The notes under the pieces were generated by a model. The model was not told the origin of the DNA, searched no databases, and saw nothing but the letters and a program-made list of their open reading frames with translations. DNA of 64,000 bases from Blastococcus sp. (GTDB lineage Bacteria > Actinomycetota > Actinomycetes > Mycobacteriales > Geodermatophilaceae). Where the stretch lies: the NCBI GenBank assembly GCA_025465355.1, contig JAODNN010000028.1:1-64000 (forward strand), in the 5' to 3' direction. This document shows positions 51,081 to 59,364 of this stretch, piece after piece (positions within the stretch are counted from its first letter, which is position 1; each line of letters begins with the position of its first letter). A program made the position numbers and the translations under genes.

Positions 51081-51692
51081 TCAGAAGGACGGCGGCGTGA
51101 TCACCCAGAGCGTGCGCGTGGGGCCGTCCCCGTCCAGCACACGCGTCCGGTGCGGGATGGCGCTCGGGAAGGAGATGGTGTCGCCTTCCTCCAGCACGTA
51201 GCTCTGGTCGGCGACCGTCACCTCGTACCTGCCCTGCAGGACGAGGCCGAACTCCTCGCCCTCGTGGCAGTACACCTCGCTCGCGCTCTCCGGCGGCTCC
51301 TCGGAGAGGATGACCTCGAGCTTCCGCTGCAGGTCAGGCGTCAGCAGCTCGACGTGGCCGGCCGCCCCGACGTAGCCCAGCGTCTTCCGGGCGCCCCGCC
51401 GGACCACTGTGACGTCGCGAGCCTCGGCGCTTCCGTTGGCCGTCCTGGTGGGCGGGGCTCCATGTGTGGCGGCGCCCCCCGTCGGCTCCTCGCGGTGGAG
51501 GTCTTCGATCAGGGTCCCGACCGGCACGCCCAGGGCCCGCGCGATGCTCACCAGTGAGCCGATCGACGGCGTCGCAGCGCCGGTCTCGACCTGGCTCACG
51601 AAGCTCTTGGACAACCCGGTCCGCTCTGCCACCTGCTGCAGCGTGACACCCCCAGCCTTGCGGGCCGCGCGCAGACGCTCACCGAGTTCCAT
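51081..51692 (-). CDS. XRE-family regulator with cupin sensor domain
   Basis: A 203-residue regulator. Helix-turn-helix at about 5-60 (RLRAARKAGGVTLQQVAERT, GLSKSFVSQVETGAATPSIG) and a C-terminal cupin barrel at about 120-200 (VYCHEGEEFGLVLQGRYEV; YVLEEGDTISFPSAIPHRTR). Such proteins sense small metabolites and control neighbouring catabolic genes. ATG 51692 has GGGAGGGGGAG upstream. It heads the minus-strand catabolic block, 190 bp before the acyl-CoA synthetase. Confidence 0.92.
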   Translation of the reverse strand: MELGERLRAARKAGGVTLQQVAERTGLSKSFVSQVETGAATPSIGSLVSIARALGVPVGTLIEDLHREEPTGGAATHGAPPTRTANGSAEARDVTVVRRGARKTLGYVGAAGHVELLTPDLQRKLEVILSEEPPESASEVYCHEGEEFGLVLQGRYEVTVADQSYVLEEGDTISFPSAIPHRTRVLDGDGPTRTLWVITPPSF

Positions 51693-51862
51693 GGACTCCC
51701 CCTCCCGGTAGGGCAGTGGAAGCAGGGCCGGCGCGGCGCCGTGACGGACGGGCCTCGTTGTCACGCAGCACTGAACTTCGACAGGGCGGGAACGTAACAC
51801 CGCGGATTCAGGGTTCGTACCGTCGCGGCACCCTCGCACCACCGACCCGGAGCCCGGAGCCG

Positions 51863-52327
51863 TCAGCCGTCGACGTATCGGTCGCGGTCGACGACGAACT
51901 GGCCGGTGGCGGTGTTCGAATTGATGAAGTCGGGCAGCAGCGGGATCCGCACGGTCACGGTCACGCAGACGGAGAACTTCTCCCCCGGCGCCCATGTCGG
52001 TGTGTAGGAGCCGGCCGCGGCACAATCCGCGCCGGGCGGCGCGTAGCCCAGCCGCACGTCGGTGGCATCGACCGACTGGTCCTCGACCGCGATCTGCACA
52101 GCCCGCTGCGCCCGGGCCTGACCGGTCGCGGGATCCGGTGCGGTGCCCATCGCGCGCCCGGCCTCCCGCGCTGCCTCCGTCGACGCGAACACCCCGCGCT
52201 GCACGGCCGAGAAGCCGGCCACGAGATAGACCAGCGGCACGAAGACCACCAGTGCGATGAACACGAACTCGACCAGCGCGGAACCGCTCTCCTCGCTCAT
52301 CGCCGCAAGTCGCGCGCGGAGGCTCAC
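51863..52327 (-). CDS. TadE-like pilus assembly protein (second copy)
   Basis: A 154-residue pseudopilin-like protein. Short basic start (SLRARLAAMSEESG), class-III-type cleavage region GSALVEFVFIALVVFVPLVYL with the Glu at the expected place, then an extracellular part with paired Cys. GTG 52327 overlaps the stop of the upstream TadE-like gene (GTGA), with GGAG before it. Part of the Tad/Flp locus. Confidence 0.85.
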   Translation of the reverse strand: MSLRARLAAMSEESGSALVEFVFIALVVFVPLVYLVAGFSAVQRGVFASTEAAREAGRAMGTAPDPATGQARAQRAVQIAVEDQSVDATDVRLGYAPPGADCAAAGSYTPTWAPGEKFSVCVTVTVRIPLLPDFINSNTATGQFVVDRDRYVDG

Positions 52328-52785
52328 GCCGTCTCCTTCACCGCACGGCCGGTGACCTGCAGCGGCAGCAGGTTGCCCAGCCCGGCCAACAGCGACGGCA
52401 CCGAGCCCGCGCAGCGCACCACCACCAGCGTCAACCCGGTCGGGTCGACGTCCTCGGCCGACGTGCAAGTCAACCCTCGGGCCGTCCGCACGGACGTCGC
52501 CCGGCCCACGATCTCCACGGTGCGGCCCGCACCCAGGCCCGAGTCGACGTCGGCGTTGGCCGCGAACCGGGCACCCTCCTGCGCGCTCGCCGTCACCACG
52601 TTGCGCACGTGCACGTAGACAGCCACCTGCAGCACCGCCAGCAACAGCACCACGATCACCAGCGAGACCAGCACGAAGTCGACGACGGCGGCCCCGCGCT
52701 CGCCGTCGTTCGGTGTCCCCTCTGCAGGGCCCCGCCGCGAGCCTGCGAGTGGTGGGGGGCAGAGGGGTCCTTTCTCAGCCCGCAT
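52324..52785 (-). CDS. TadE-like pseudopilin whose N-terminus is read from the REP-like repeat
   Basis: A 153-residue TadE-type protein: ERGAAVVDFVLVSLVIVVLL is the prepilin-type segment, followed by the helix and a Cys-containing outer domain. The only usable start (ATG 52785) lies before the REP-like element, so residues 2-18 (RAEKGPLCPPPLAGSRR) come from repeat DNA. Its start also overlaps the Flp-like gene by 11 bp. Whether the leader is tolerated by the prepilin peptidase is unclear. Confidence 0.8.
   Translation of the reverse strand: MRAEKGPLCPPPLAGSRRGPAEGTPNDGERGAAVVDFVLVSLVIVVLLLAVLQVAVYVHVRNVVTASAQEGARFAANADVDSGLGAGRTVEIVGRATSVRTARGLTCTSAEDVDPTGLTLVVVRCAGSVPSLLAGLGNLLPLQVTGRAVKETA
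52738..52778. repeat. REP-like intergenic repeat, copy B (inside Tad locus)
   Basis: Minus strand: CTGAGAAAGGACCCCTCTGC, then a C-rich stretch and CACTCGCAGGCTCG. It matches copy A at 7201-7242 apart from a few changes. With GCAGAGGGG on the far side (minus strand 52725-52717) it closes a 9-bp stem (CCCCTCTGC/GCAGAGGGG) around a GC-rich loop. It provides the stop of the Flp-like gene and early codons of the TadE-like gene. Confidence 0.65.
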
Positions 52786-52981
52786 TCGTGACGGAGTTGA
52801 GGGCGTTCGTCACGGCGTTCACGATCGCCGTGCGGAACGGGATGAGGATCGCCAGCACCAGGGCCGCCGTCATCACCGTGATCATCACCCAGCCCGGGAC
52901 GTCGCCCCGCTCCGGATCGTCGCCCCGCACCCGCTCGGCCAACGCGGCCAGGGCCGCAGTGAGGTACGCGTACGCGCGCAT
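52775..52981 (-). CDS. Flp/DUF4244-like small pilin
   Basis: A 68-residue protein with one C-terminal hydrophobic helix (GWVMITVMTAALVLAILI) after a charged N-half (LAERVRGDDPERGDVP), followed by a short tail. Position between tadC and tadE genes and size fit the Flp-type pilin subunit of actinobacterial Tad loci. The classical Flp signature is not obvious. Its TGA stop belongs to the REP-like repeat. Confidence 0.75.
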   Translation of the reverse strand: MRAYAYLTAALAALAERVRGDDPERGDVPGWVMITVMTAALVLAILIPFRTAIVNAVTNALNSVTNAG

Positions 52982-53009
52982 TCGTCGTCCTTCCTGTCGG
53001 TCCCGCGGC

Positions 53010-53951
53010 TCACTGCGCCAACGAGACGATGCTGATCAACCCGGGGAACAGGGCGAAGAGAACGGTGACCGGCAACACCAGAAAGACGACCGGCACCATC
53101 ATGGCGATCTCCTTGCGACCGCCGGCCTCGAGCAGCCGGCGCTTGCCGGCCTCCCGCACGTCGGCAGCCTGGGCCCGTAGCACCTCGGCGAGCGGGGTGC
53201 CGCGTTCGATCGCGACGAGCAGCCCGTCGATGAACCGGGCGAGCGGGTCGAGCGACGTCCGGTCGGCCATCTGCTGCAGCGCGTCGGACAGCGGCACACC
53301 CGCCCGTGCCCGGCCCAGCGCCGCACCCAGCTCGCGGGCCAGCTCGCCCCCGGAGAGTCGCGTGACCCGCGCGATCGCCGCGACCGGGCTCTCCCCTGCC
53401 GTCACGGCCAGCGCCAGCAGCTCCGCGACCACCGGGAACTCGGCGAGCAGCAGCTCCTCACGGCGCTGCACCTGCCGGGTCAGCCACCAGTCGCGGCCGA
53501 GCACGCCGCCGACCGTGCCCGCGACGCAGAGCAGCGCGGCGGACAGGACGTTGACGCCGCCGGCCGCCACCGAGCCGACCGTGGTCACCAGCGCCGCGCC
53601 GAGCAGTCCGAGGCCACCCCACACGACCTGCTCGACGCGGAAGTCCTCGACGGTGGCGTCGGTCGCGAGCGCGTCCAGCCGGCGGCGCACCGCGGCCCGC
53701 CCGCCCAGAAAGCGGTCGACCACCCGGGCGCCGTCGCCGATGGCCGGGCCGAACACCCGCCGGGCCGCCGTGAGCAGCCCCGGCTCGGTCGCGGTGCCGA
53801 GCAGCCGGGATGGCGGCGGGGTGTCGTGCACGTAGGGCGCCAGCCGGTCGACCAGCCGCACCGACCGGAACGGTGGTGCGAACCGGAGCACGAGCACCAG
53901 CCCGGTCGCCGCGGCCAGGCCGAGCAGCATCCCGATCAGCCCCGCGCTCAT
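53010..53951 (-). CDS. Type II secretion F / TadC-like membrane protein
   Basis: A 313-residue inner-membrane platform protein. N-terminal helix LLGLAAATGLVLVLRFAPPF, a cytoplasmic GspF domain (LAEFPVVAELLALAVTAGES; PLSDALQQMADRTSLDPLAR; ERGTPLAEVLRAQAADVREA) and C-terminal helices (VPVVFLVLPVTVLFALFPGL). ATG overlaps the tadB stop (ATGA). Confidence 0.9.
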   Translation of the reverse strand: MSAGLIGMLLGLAAATGLVLVLRFAPPFRSVRLVDRLAPYVHDTPPPSRLLGTATEPGLLTAARRVFGPAIGDGARVVDRFLGGRAAVRRRLDALATDATVEDFRVEQVVWGGLGLLGAALVTTVGSVAAGGVNVLSAALLCVAGTVGGVLGRDWWLTRQVQRREELLLAEFPVVAELLALAVTAGESPVAAIARVTRLSGGELARELGAALGRARAGVPLSDALQQMADRTSLDPLARFIDGLLVAIERGTPLAEVLRAQAADVREAGKRRLLEAGGRKEIAMMVPVVFLVLPVTVLFALFPGLISIVSLAQ

Positions 53952-54805
53952 TGCAGCACCCGCACGTCCTGGGGCAGCCGCCCGATCCGCAGCATCAGCC
54001 GGTAGGCGATCAGGCAGACCGCGCCGCCGACGACGAGCAGCGCGGTGCCGAGCGGCGAGTCGTAGGCATCCAACGTCGTCGACTGCGTGGCCAGCAGCAG
54101 GAGCACGACCCACGGCGCCGTGACGGCGAGCCGCGCGGCCTGCACCACCCAGCCCTGGCGGGTCTCCAGCTCGGCGCGGGCACGGGCGTCCTCCCGCAGG
54201 AAGGTGGCGAGCGTCCGGAGCACCCGGCCGAGGTCGCTGCCACCGACCTCTCGCGCCACCCGCAGCGTCTCCACGATCCGGTCGCCGACCGGGTCGGCGA
54301 GATCGTCCTTCAACCGGTCCAGGCAGGCACCGAACCGACCGCTGGACCGGTACTCCGCCGCGAACCGTGCGAACGGCGGCCGCAGCACCTCCGGCCCACG
54401 GAGCGACAACGCCGACAGCGCCTCCGGCAGCGACAGCCCGGCCCGCACGGCCGAGCCCAGGTTGTCGACCACCTCCGGCCAGACCTCACGCAGGTCGGCC
54501 TGCCGCCGAGCCGCGAGCCGGCGCACCTGTGCGTACGGCAGCACGAACCCGAACACCGCGAAGGCCAGACTGATCGTCACCGTCCCCGTGGTCAGCAGGA
54601 CGACGAGCAACACCAGGACGCCGAGCCCGAACTGCAGCGCCACCAGCTGCGCGGCGTTGATGCCGGTCAGCCCGGCGGCGGCCAGCAGCTGCTGATTCCG
54701 GCCGATCCGGCGCGGGGTGGTTCGCGGCTCCGGCGCCCGAGAGCCGCTGCGCCAGATCAGCAGCAGCCCGACGCCGAGCACCAGCCCGAGGAAGGCGCCC
54801 GTCAC
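53948..54805 (-). CDS. Type II secretion F / TadB-like membrane protein
   Basis: A 285-residue partner of TadC. It has helices GAFLGLVLGVGLLLIW, LVLLVVLLTTGTVTISLAFA, a GspF domain (WPEVVDNLGSAVRAGLSLPE; REVGGSDLGRVLRTLATFLR) and two C-terminal helices. GTG 54805 overlaps the cpaF stop (GTGA). Intact by length, although the ATPase gene upstream is truncated. Confidence 0.9.
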   Translation of the reverse strand: MTGAFLGLVLGVGLLLIWRSGSRAPEPRTTPRRIGRNQQLLAAAGLTGINAAQLVALQFGLGVLVLLVVLLTTGTVTISLAFAVFGFVLPYAQVRRLAARRQADLREVWPEVVDNLGSAVRAGLSLPEALSALSLRGPEVLRPPFARFAAEYRSSGRFGACLDRLKDDLADPVGDRIVETLRVAREVGGSDLGRVLRTLATFLREDARARAELETRQGWVVQAARLAVTAPWVVLLLLATQSTTLDAYDSPLGTALLVVGGAVCLIAYRLMLRIGRLPQDVRVLQ

Positions 54806-55345
54806 GCGAACCGTCCCTCGCCGAGCAGAGCCGGGAGGTCGAAGCCGAGCAAGGCGAAGCGATCCGGGTGCGGCGGGTACCCGTCGGCGCGGACCAGCCG
54901 GCCCTCCCGCGTGGTGAAGATGTCGGCGGTCTCGATGACGCCGGCCTCCGCGCGACCGGGCAGCGCGACGATCTCCCGCACGCGGCGTTGGCCGGAGGGA
55001 TCGGTGCCGACGTGCACGACCAGGTCGACGCTCGAGGCCACGGTGGGGACGACGAACGCCGTCCCGATGTTCTCGCCGGCCAGCAGCGGCAGGGTGCACA
55101 TCTTCACGACGGCCTCGCGGGCGCTGTTCGCGTGCAAGGTGCACATGCCGGGCAGACCGCTGTTCAGAGCAATGAGCAGGTCGAGGCACTCCTCCTGTCG
55201 CACCTCGCCGACGACGATCCGGGAGGGCCGCATCCGCAGCGCTTCTATCACCGGCCGGCGCAGCGGGATCTCACCGGCACCCTCGAGGTTGGGCTGGCAG
55301 GTCTGCATGGAGACGACGTCGGGAAGGGGGACCCGAAGCCGGAAG
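54802..55345 (-). pseudogene. cpaF/tadA pilus ATPase, 3' half only
   Basis: About 180 codons of the C-terminal half of the CpaF/TadA secretion ATPase: LPDVVSMQTCQPNLEGAGEI, ALRMRPSRIVVGEVRQEECL (Walker B region), LPGMCTLHANSAREAVVKM and LPLLAGENIGTAFVVPTVAS. The N-terminal domain and Walker A are missing. Upstream of RLRVPLPDVV the frame stays open to 55647 but loses all homology. The motor of this Tad locus is therefore dead unless a complete copy exists elsewhere. Confidence 0.85.
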
Positions 55346-55649
55346 AAGGGCAACTGCACAGGCGACGTGACGCTGTTGACGCGCGTCACCAGGCCGCTGG
55401 CGAGTCGCCAGTCGCAGGGGAAGCCCGGCGCAACCAGATCCAGGTCGGGCCGAACAGTCGCCGCAGGCGGCTGGTAATGAGGTTCGGCGCGCCGTCGACG
55501 AATAGGCACGCATCCCTTGCGCTTCTCGGCTGAATCTCGCGACAGTGGGCTACTACCGGCCAGCTCTTTCGCTCCGGGCGCACTTCGGAACAGCCGGCAA
55601 CCGGCTGAGTTCCCCCGGCTCGGCCGGGAGAAGCCGTCCACCTCCACGG
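55346..55649. other. Non-homologous DNA between cpaF fragment and DUF4189 gene
   Basis: 304 bp of lower GC than the surroundings. Open minus-strand frames (for example one containing CLFVDGAPNLITSRLRRLFG) look partly protein-like, but I recognise no family. Confidence 0.4.
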
Positions 55650-56483
55650 TCAGTACGACCTACTACCGGCGCAGCGATACCACGGGTCAACGTTTGGCTC
55701 CCACCACGACGCACCCACGTCGTTGACCCCTCGAACCTTGAAACACATGTACTGATCAGGCAGAACCGTCCAGTCGTACGTAGCAGTTTGAGGTGTAACG
55801 GATCTAGTCACATCTCCATTACTTATCTCCCAGGACGACGGAGGACTGAAAACATCCGCGGAGACGGGGGTCCACCTCAAGCGGATCGTCGTTGAATTGA
55901 CCATTTTCACAACGAGATCCCTCGGGGGTAGCGGGGCGGTCCTCCATTGAACCGTGGGCCCCCCGCCTTCTGTTGGGGCATTCACGTCATATACATGAGA
56001 TCGGAAGGGGCTTCCACCTACCTGGATGCACGCGGCTCTCCCCGCCTTGCCTCCACCCCACGACCTGCATACATCACCTGAATTGGCCACCGCCTGGTCC
56101 GCCGTATGACCCCAGCCACTCCCCCACGCCCAGTCCAGCTCGCGTGGTGCCCGACCAGAAGAAGCGAAGCCGACAAATCCGTTGTGCACCCACGCGAATG
56201 GAGCGCAATCTTTATAGTAGTCAGCCTGATGTCCCGCTGCATAGGCAAGACAGGCATTCAACGCCACCGCCTGCGCATCGTTAGCCGTCGCACCAAACCC
56301 CTCTCGGAGCGCCTTCAGTGAAGGGCTGAACGCGACAGCCGCATAGCTCTGCTCAGCTGCCGAAGCCGGCCATACGACTCCCAGAGGGATAGCTAGTCCA
56401 CATGCAACCACAAGCGAGCCGACCACTCGCCCTCGCCGAAAAGTCCGACCAATCGACATCGGCCAGAACTTGAATCGTTCCAT
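55650..56483 (-). CDS. Secreted DUF4189-like protein with fibronectin type III domain
   Basis: A 277-residue exported protein. Signal peptide about 1-43 (RRGRVVGSLVVACGLAIPLG ending ASAAEQS). Residues ~45-155 resemble DUF4189 (YAAVAFSPSLKALREGFGAT; NDAQAVALNACLAYAAG; GWGHTADQAVANSGDVC) with several Cys. Residues 185-275 look like an FN3 domain (LPPRDLVVKMVNSTTIRLRW; MCFKVRGVNDVGASWW). ATG 56483 has AGGAG 5 bp upstream. Codon use and GC are lower than the neighbours, suggesting acquisition. It sits between two cpaF scraps. Confidence 0.78.
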   Translation of the reverse strand: MERFKFWPMSIGRTFRRGRVVGSLVVACGLAIPLGVVWPASAAEQSYAAVAFSPSLKALREGFGATANDAQAVALNACLAYAAGHQADYYKDCAPFAWVHNGFVGFASSGRAPRELDWAWGSGWGHTADQAVANSGDVCRSWGGGKAGRAACIQVGGSPFRSHVYDVNAPTEGGGPTVQWRTAPLPPRDLVVKMVNSTTIRLRWTPVSADVFSPPSSWEISNGDVTRSVTPQTATYDWTVLPDQYMCFKVRGVNDVGASWWEPNVDPWYRCAGSRSY

Positions 56484-57123
56484 GACCACTCCTGTGCACG
56501 ACCCGAGTCGACTCCGCAGCGGTCTTACCGAAAGCCTATAGGCGGAATAACCTGCCCACTGTCAGAATTTATCTTGCATCGGACGCGACCACGTACGGGA
56601 ACCCGCACACCTCGCGCTGCAAACGTCCCCCACCCCACACGGGACCGCCACAAGGCCCGGAAGGCTGCCGGAGATAGAAGTTTCGCTCCTCGAGTCCGTC
56701 GACGCCAGGGGTGGTTACACCTGGCCTTGAAGCTCGGCGAGTCACGCCCCAGTGCTACTCGGCAACCACGACCAGCTTCGCCAGCTCGAGCGGTGTGGCC
56801 CACCGGCTGCACCAGGCGGCGCACCGGGATCTCGCGGCACCCTCAGGATGGACCGACGGGTCCACATGGAGACGACGTCGAGCAACGACACTCGAAGCCG
56901 GAGACGCGCCAGGTGCACAAGCCACTGACCCCGTCCAAGCAGCAAGAAGCGAACGAAAGAATTGCCTCCATGCCGGCAGATGTGCCTTCGGAGCGAGAAC
57001 GCCCCCTGCGGGTCATCGCAGGCTGACCTCGGGCGGCGGCTACATCGGGCAGGTCTCAGCCAAGGCATACCCGCGAGGCGGGCCGACGGCGCCGGAAGCC
57101 TCTGGCCGCCGGCGGTCCGTGTG
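56484..57123. other. Upstream region of the DUF4189 gene with cpaF scrap
   Basis: 640 bp. It holds the presumed promoter of the secreted-protein gene, the degenerate cpaF fragment listed separately, and otherwise no gene I can support. Confidence 0.45.
56815..56925 (-). pseudogene. Degenerate second cpaF fragment
   Basis: Minus-strand translation gives RLRVSLLDVVSM then, after a frame change, EIPVRRLVQPVG, the same CpaF stretch (RLRVPLPDVVSM ... EIPLRRPV) found at 55255-55345. At DNA level ACATGGAGACGACGTCG and GGGATCTC..CGGCACCCTC are shared. It is frameshifted and truncated on both sides. Confidence 0.65.
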
Positions 57124-57552
57124 TCAGGAGTCGGATCGGTCGCCCGGTCCGGCCCCGCGGACATCCCGCCGCAACGGATGGTGCTCAGGAACCTCCACGA
57201 GGACGATCGGCACGCCGTCGGGATCCGCAATCCACATCTCGATCAGACCCCACGGCTCCTCGCGCGGCGGGCGCACGATCTCCACCCCTGCCCCCGCGAG
57301 CCGGGCATGCTCCTGCGCGACATCACGCACCTGCAGCCACAGAGACACATTCGGCTGCGCAACCGTCTGCCCCGCACCGGAGACTTCCAGGAACCCACCA
57401 CCCAGGAAGAACACGACCGACGGGCTCGCCGGATCACCGAACTCGCGGTAGACGGCCAGCCCCACCACGTCGCGGTAGAACCGTCGGGACCGGTGCAGAT
57501 CGACCGGACGCAGCAGAACCCGACTTCCGAGGACCTCCACCTGCGCGATCAT
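57124..57552 (-). CDS. VOC/glyoxalase-like protein
   Basis: A 142-residue vicinal-oxygen-chelate protein with two beta-alpha-beta-beta-beta units: VLLRPVDLHRSRRFYRDVVG at the start, and GLIEMWIADPDGVPIVLVEV at the end with the usual metal-ligand Glu region. Such proteins are dioxygenases, isomerases, or resistance/binding proteins; no specific substrate is visible. It lies 24 bp downstream of the MFS gene, so probably co-transcribed. Confidence 0.88.
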   Translation of the reverse strand: MIAQVEVLGSRVLLRPVDLHRSRRFYRDVVGLAVYREFGDPASPSVVFFLGGGFLEVSGAGQTVAQPNVSLWLQVRDVAQEHARLAGAGVEIVRPPREEPWGLIEMWIADPDGVPIVLVEVPEHHPLRRDVRGAGPGDRSDS

Positions 57553-57575
57553 GCCCGCGTCTCTCTGGTCGACCC

Positions 57576-59303
57576 TCAGGGCGGGTCCGCCGCCGCCAGT
57601 GCGGCCGTCGGGACCGGCTCGGGGTGTGCGTGCGGTAGGACATCCGGATAGACGTCGGGCCGCGCCGCCGGAACTGCATAGGCCCAGACGAGATGCCGGA
57701 CGACGGGGACGGTGCTTGACCTGAGGAAGCCCCGTGCACGCTCCTCCAGCGCGGCGTCGGCCATCGTCCCCCGCTCGAGGTGCTGGCGCAGGTGCTCGTG
57801 CCAGGTGCTGACGGTGAACGTCTCCAGGAACACCTCGGGATCCTCGGCGTCCTGGAACACCCCCCACAGGGCAGCGCCGGTACGTCGGCGGGCACGGGCG
57901 ACCTGTCGCATCACACCGAGGAATGTCGGGATGTCGGGACCGCGCACCTTCCACTCCACCGTCACCAGCACCGGTCCGGCGTCGGGGGCCCAGTCCAAGG
58001 ACGGTGGCCGGGGCCATGGCAGTTCCGTCGGCCGGACGTCGTGAGCGAAGTCCAGCGGCACCAGCAACAACCCCACCAGCGCGGCCAGGACCAGTCCCCC
58101 GGCCGGCAGGAGGAACGCCGCCGTGAGCCCGAGCGTGTCCGCGACCGCGCCCCAGACCAGCGCCCCGAGTGCCTGCCCGCCCATGAACACGAGCTGGAAG
58201 TACGCCAGCGCGCGGGCCCGGGCCCAGGTGGGGAGCAGCAGCTGCGCCGTGGCATTCAGCGTGGACTGGACGGCGATCCAACTGAGGCCGGCAAGCACCA
58301 GTGCCGCGACGACCACTGACTGCGAGGGGTGGAGGCCCACCACGGCGACCGCGGCCGCGTAGGTGAGCATCGCGATCGGAACGATCGCTCCGGAACCCCG
58401 CCGGGCCCGGAGCCGCGGCAGCACGGCGGTACCGAGGATCGCCCCCAACCCCACTGCGGCCAGCAGCCCGCCGTACCCGTTGGGTCCGAGGTGCAGGGGG
58501 CCGCGGGCCAGCGCGGGCAACAGGGCCCACAGGCCGCTGGCGAACAGCATGAACAGCGCCGATCTGGCGAGAACGCTGCTGAACGCCGGTGCGCTGCGGA
58601 CGTACCGCCAGCCCGCGTGGATGGCCTGCCCGACCGGCTCGGCGCCCAGCCGCCGCGGCGTGATCGGCCGCGGCCAGCGGTAGAGGACGGCGAGCACCCC
58701 GAGGAAGGACACGGAATTCAGCCCGAACGCCCCGGCGGGGCCGGCCACCGCGATGAGCAGCCCACCGATCGCCGGCCCTACGGCGCGGGCGACGTTGGCG
58801 TTGGCGCCGTTCAGCAGGGCCGCCATGGGGAGCTCCTCACGGGGCACCAGTTCCGGCTGAACCGCCTGGAAACAGGGCGCGGCGAGTGCCTGGCCCACGG
58901 CCAGCAACGAGGTGAGGGCGAGCAACAGGTTCGGCGTCACCGCGCCGGCCGCGGTGACCACGGCCAATGCGGCGGACGCCAGCAGCATCAGCGTCTGGCT
59001 GAGCAGCAGCAGCCGCCGCCGGTCGAGGATGTCGCCGAGCGCTCCGGCGGGAATGACGAGGAGGAAGACCGGCAGCGTCGCCGCCGTCTGCACCAGGGCG
59101 ATCTGCAGGGCGCCGCCGCCGAGGTCGCCCATGAGCCATTGCGCACCCACCGTCTGGGCCCAGGTGCCGATGTTGGCGACGAACTGGGCGATCCACAGCG
59201 CGCGGAACCAGGTGCGTCGCAGGGGCGCCCAGCCGGACCGGACGTCGCTCCGGGAGGATCGGGGGGCAGCGGTGTCCCTGTGGACGTCCGCGACATCGAC
59301 CAT
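57576..59303 (-). CDS. MFS exporter (EntS-like) with monooxygenase-like C-terminal domain
   Basis: A 575-residue protein. Residues ~25-420 are a 12-helix major-facilitator of the MFS_3/enterobactin-exporter type (RALWIAQFVANIGTWAQTVG; AGALGDILDRRRLLLLSQTL). Residues ~440-550 form a soluble ferredoxin-like domain resembling antibiotic-biosynthesis monooxygenases (VTVEWKVRGPDIPTFLGVMR; EVFLETFTVSTWHEHLRQH). This two-part design recurs in actinobacteria. Probably a drug or siderophore exporter. Confidence 0.9.
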   Translation of the reverse strand: MVDVADVHRDTAAPRSSRSDVRSGWAPLRRTWFRALWIAQFVANIGTWAQTVGAQWLMGDLGGGALQIALVQTAATLPVFLLVIPAGALGDILDRRRLLLLSQTLMLLASAALAVVTAAGAVTPNLLLALTSLLAVGQALAAPCFQAVQPELVPREELPMAALLNGANANVARAVGPAIGGLLIAVAGPAGAFGLNSVSFLGVLAVLYRWPRPITPRRLGAEPVGQAIHAGWRYVRSAPAFSSVLARSALFMLFASGLWALLPALARGPLHLGPNGYGGLLAAVGLGAILGTAVLPRLRARRGSGAIVPIAMLTYAAAVAVVGLHPSQSVVVAALVLAGLSWIAVQSTLNATAQLLLPTWARARALAYFQLVFMGGQALGALVWGAVADTLGLTAAFLLPAGGLVLAALVGLLLVPLDFAHDVRPTELPWPRPPSLDWAPDAGPVLVTVEWKVRGPDIPTFLGVMRQVARARRRTGAALWGVFQDAEDPEVFLETFTVSTWHEHLRQHLERGTMADAALEERARGFLRSSTVPVVRHLVWAYAVPAARPDVYPDVLPHAHPEPVPTAALAAADPP

Positions 59304-59364
59304 TCCGGGGGCCTACCCGGCGGGCCGGCGCCCACGCGCCCGTGCGTCGGCCGGGGCGACCCAG

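Noticed and set aside
56574-57026. 150-codon plus-strand frame upstream of the VOC gene
   Set aside because: Arg/Pro-rich with no motifs, and it crosses the decayed cpaF fragment, so it is not a gene.
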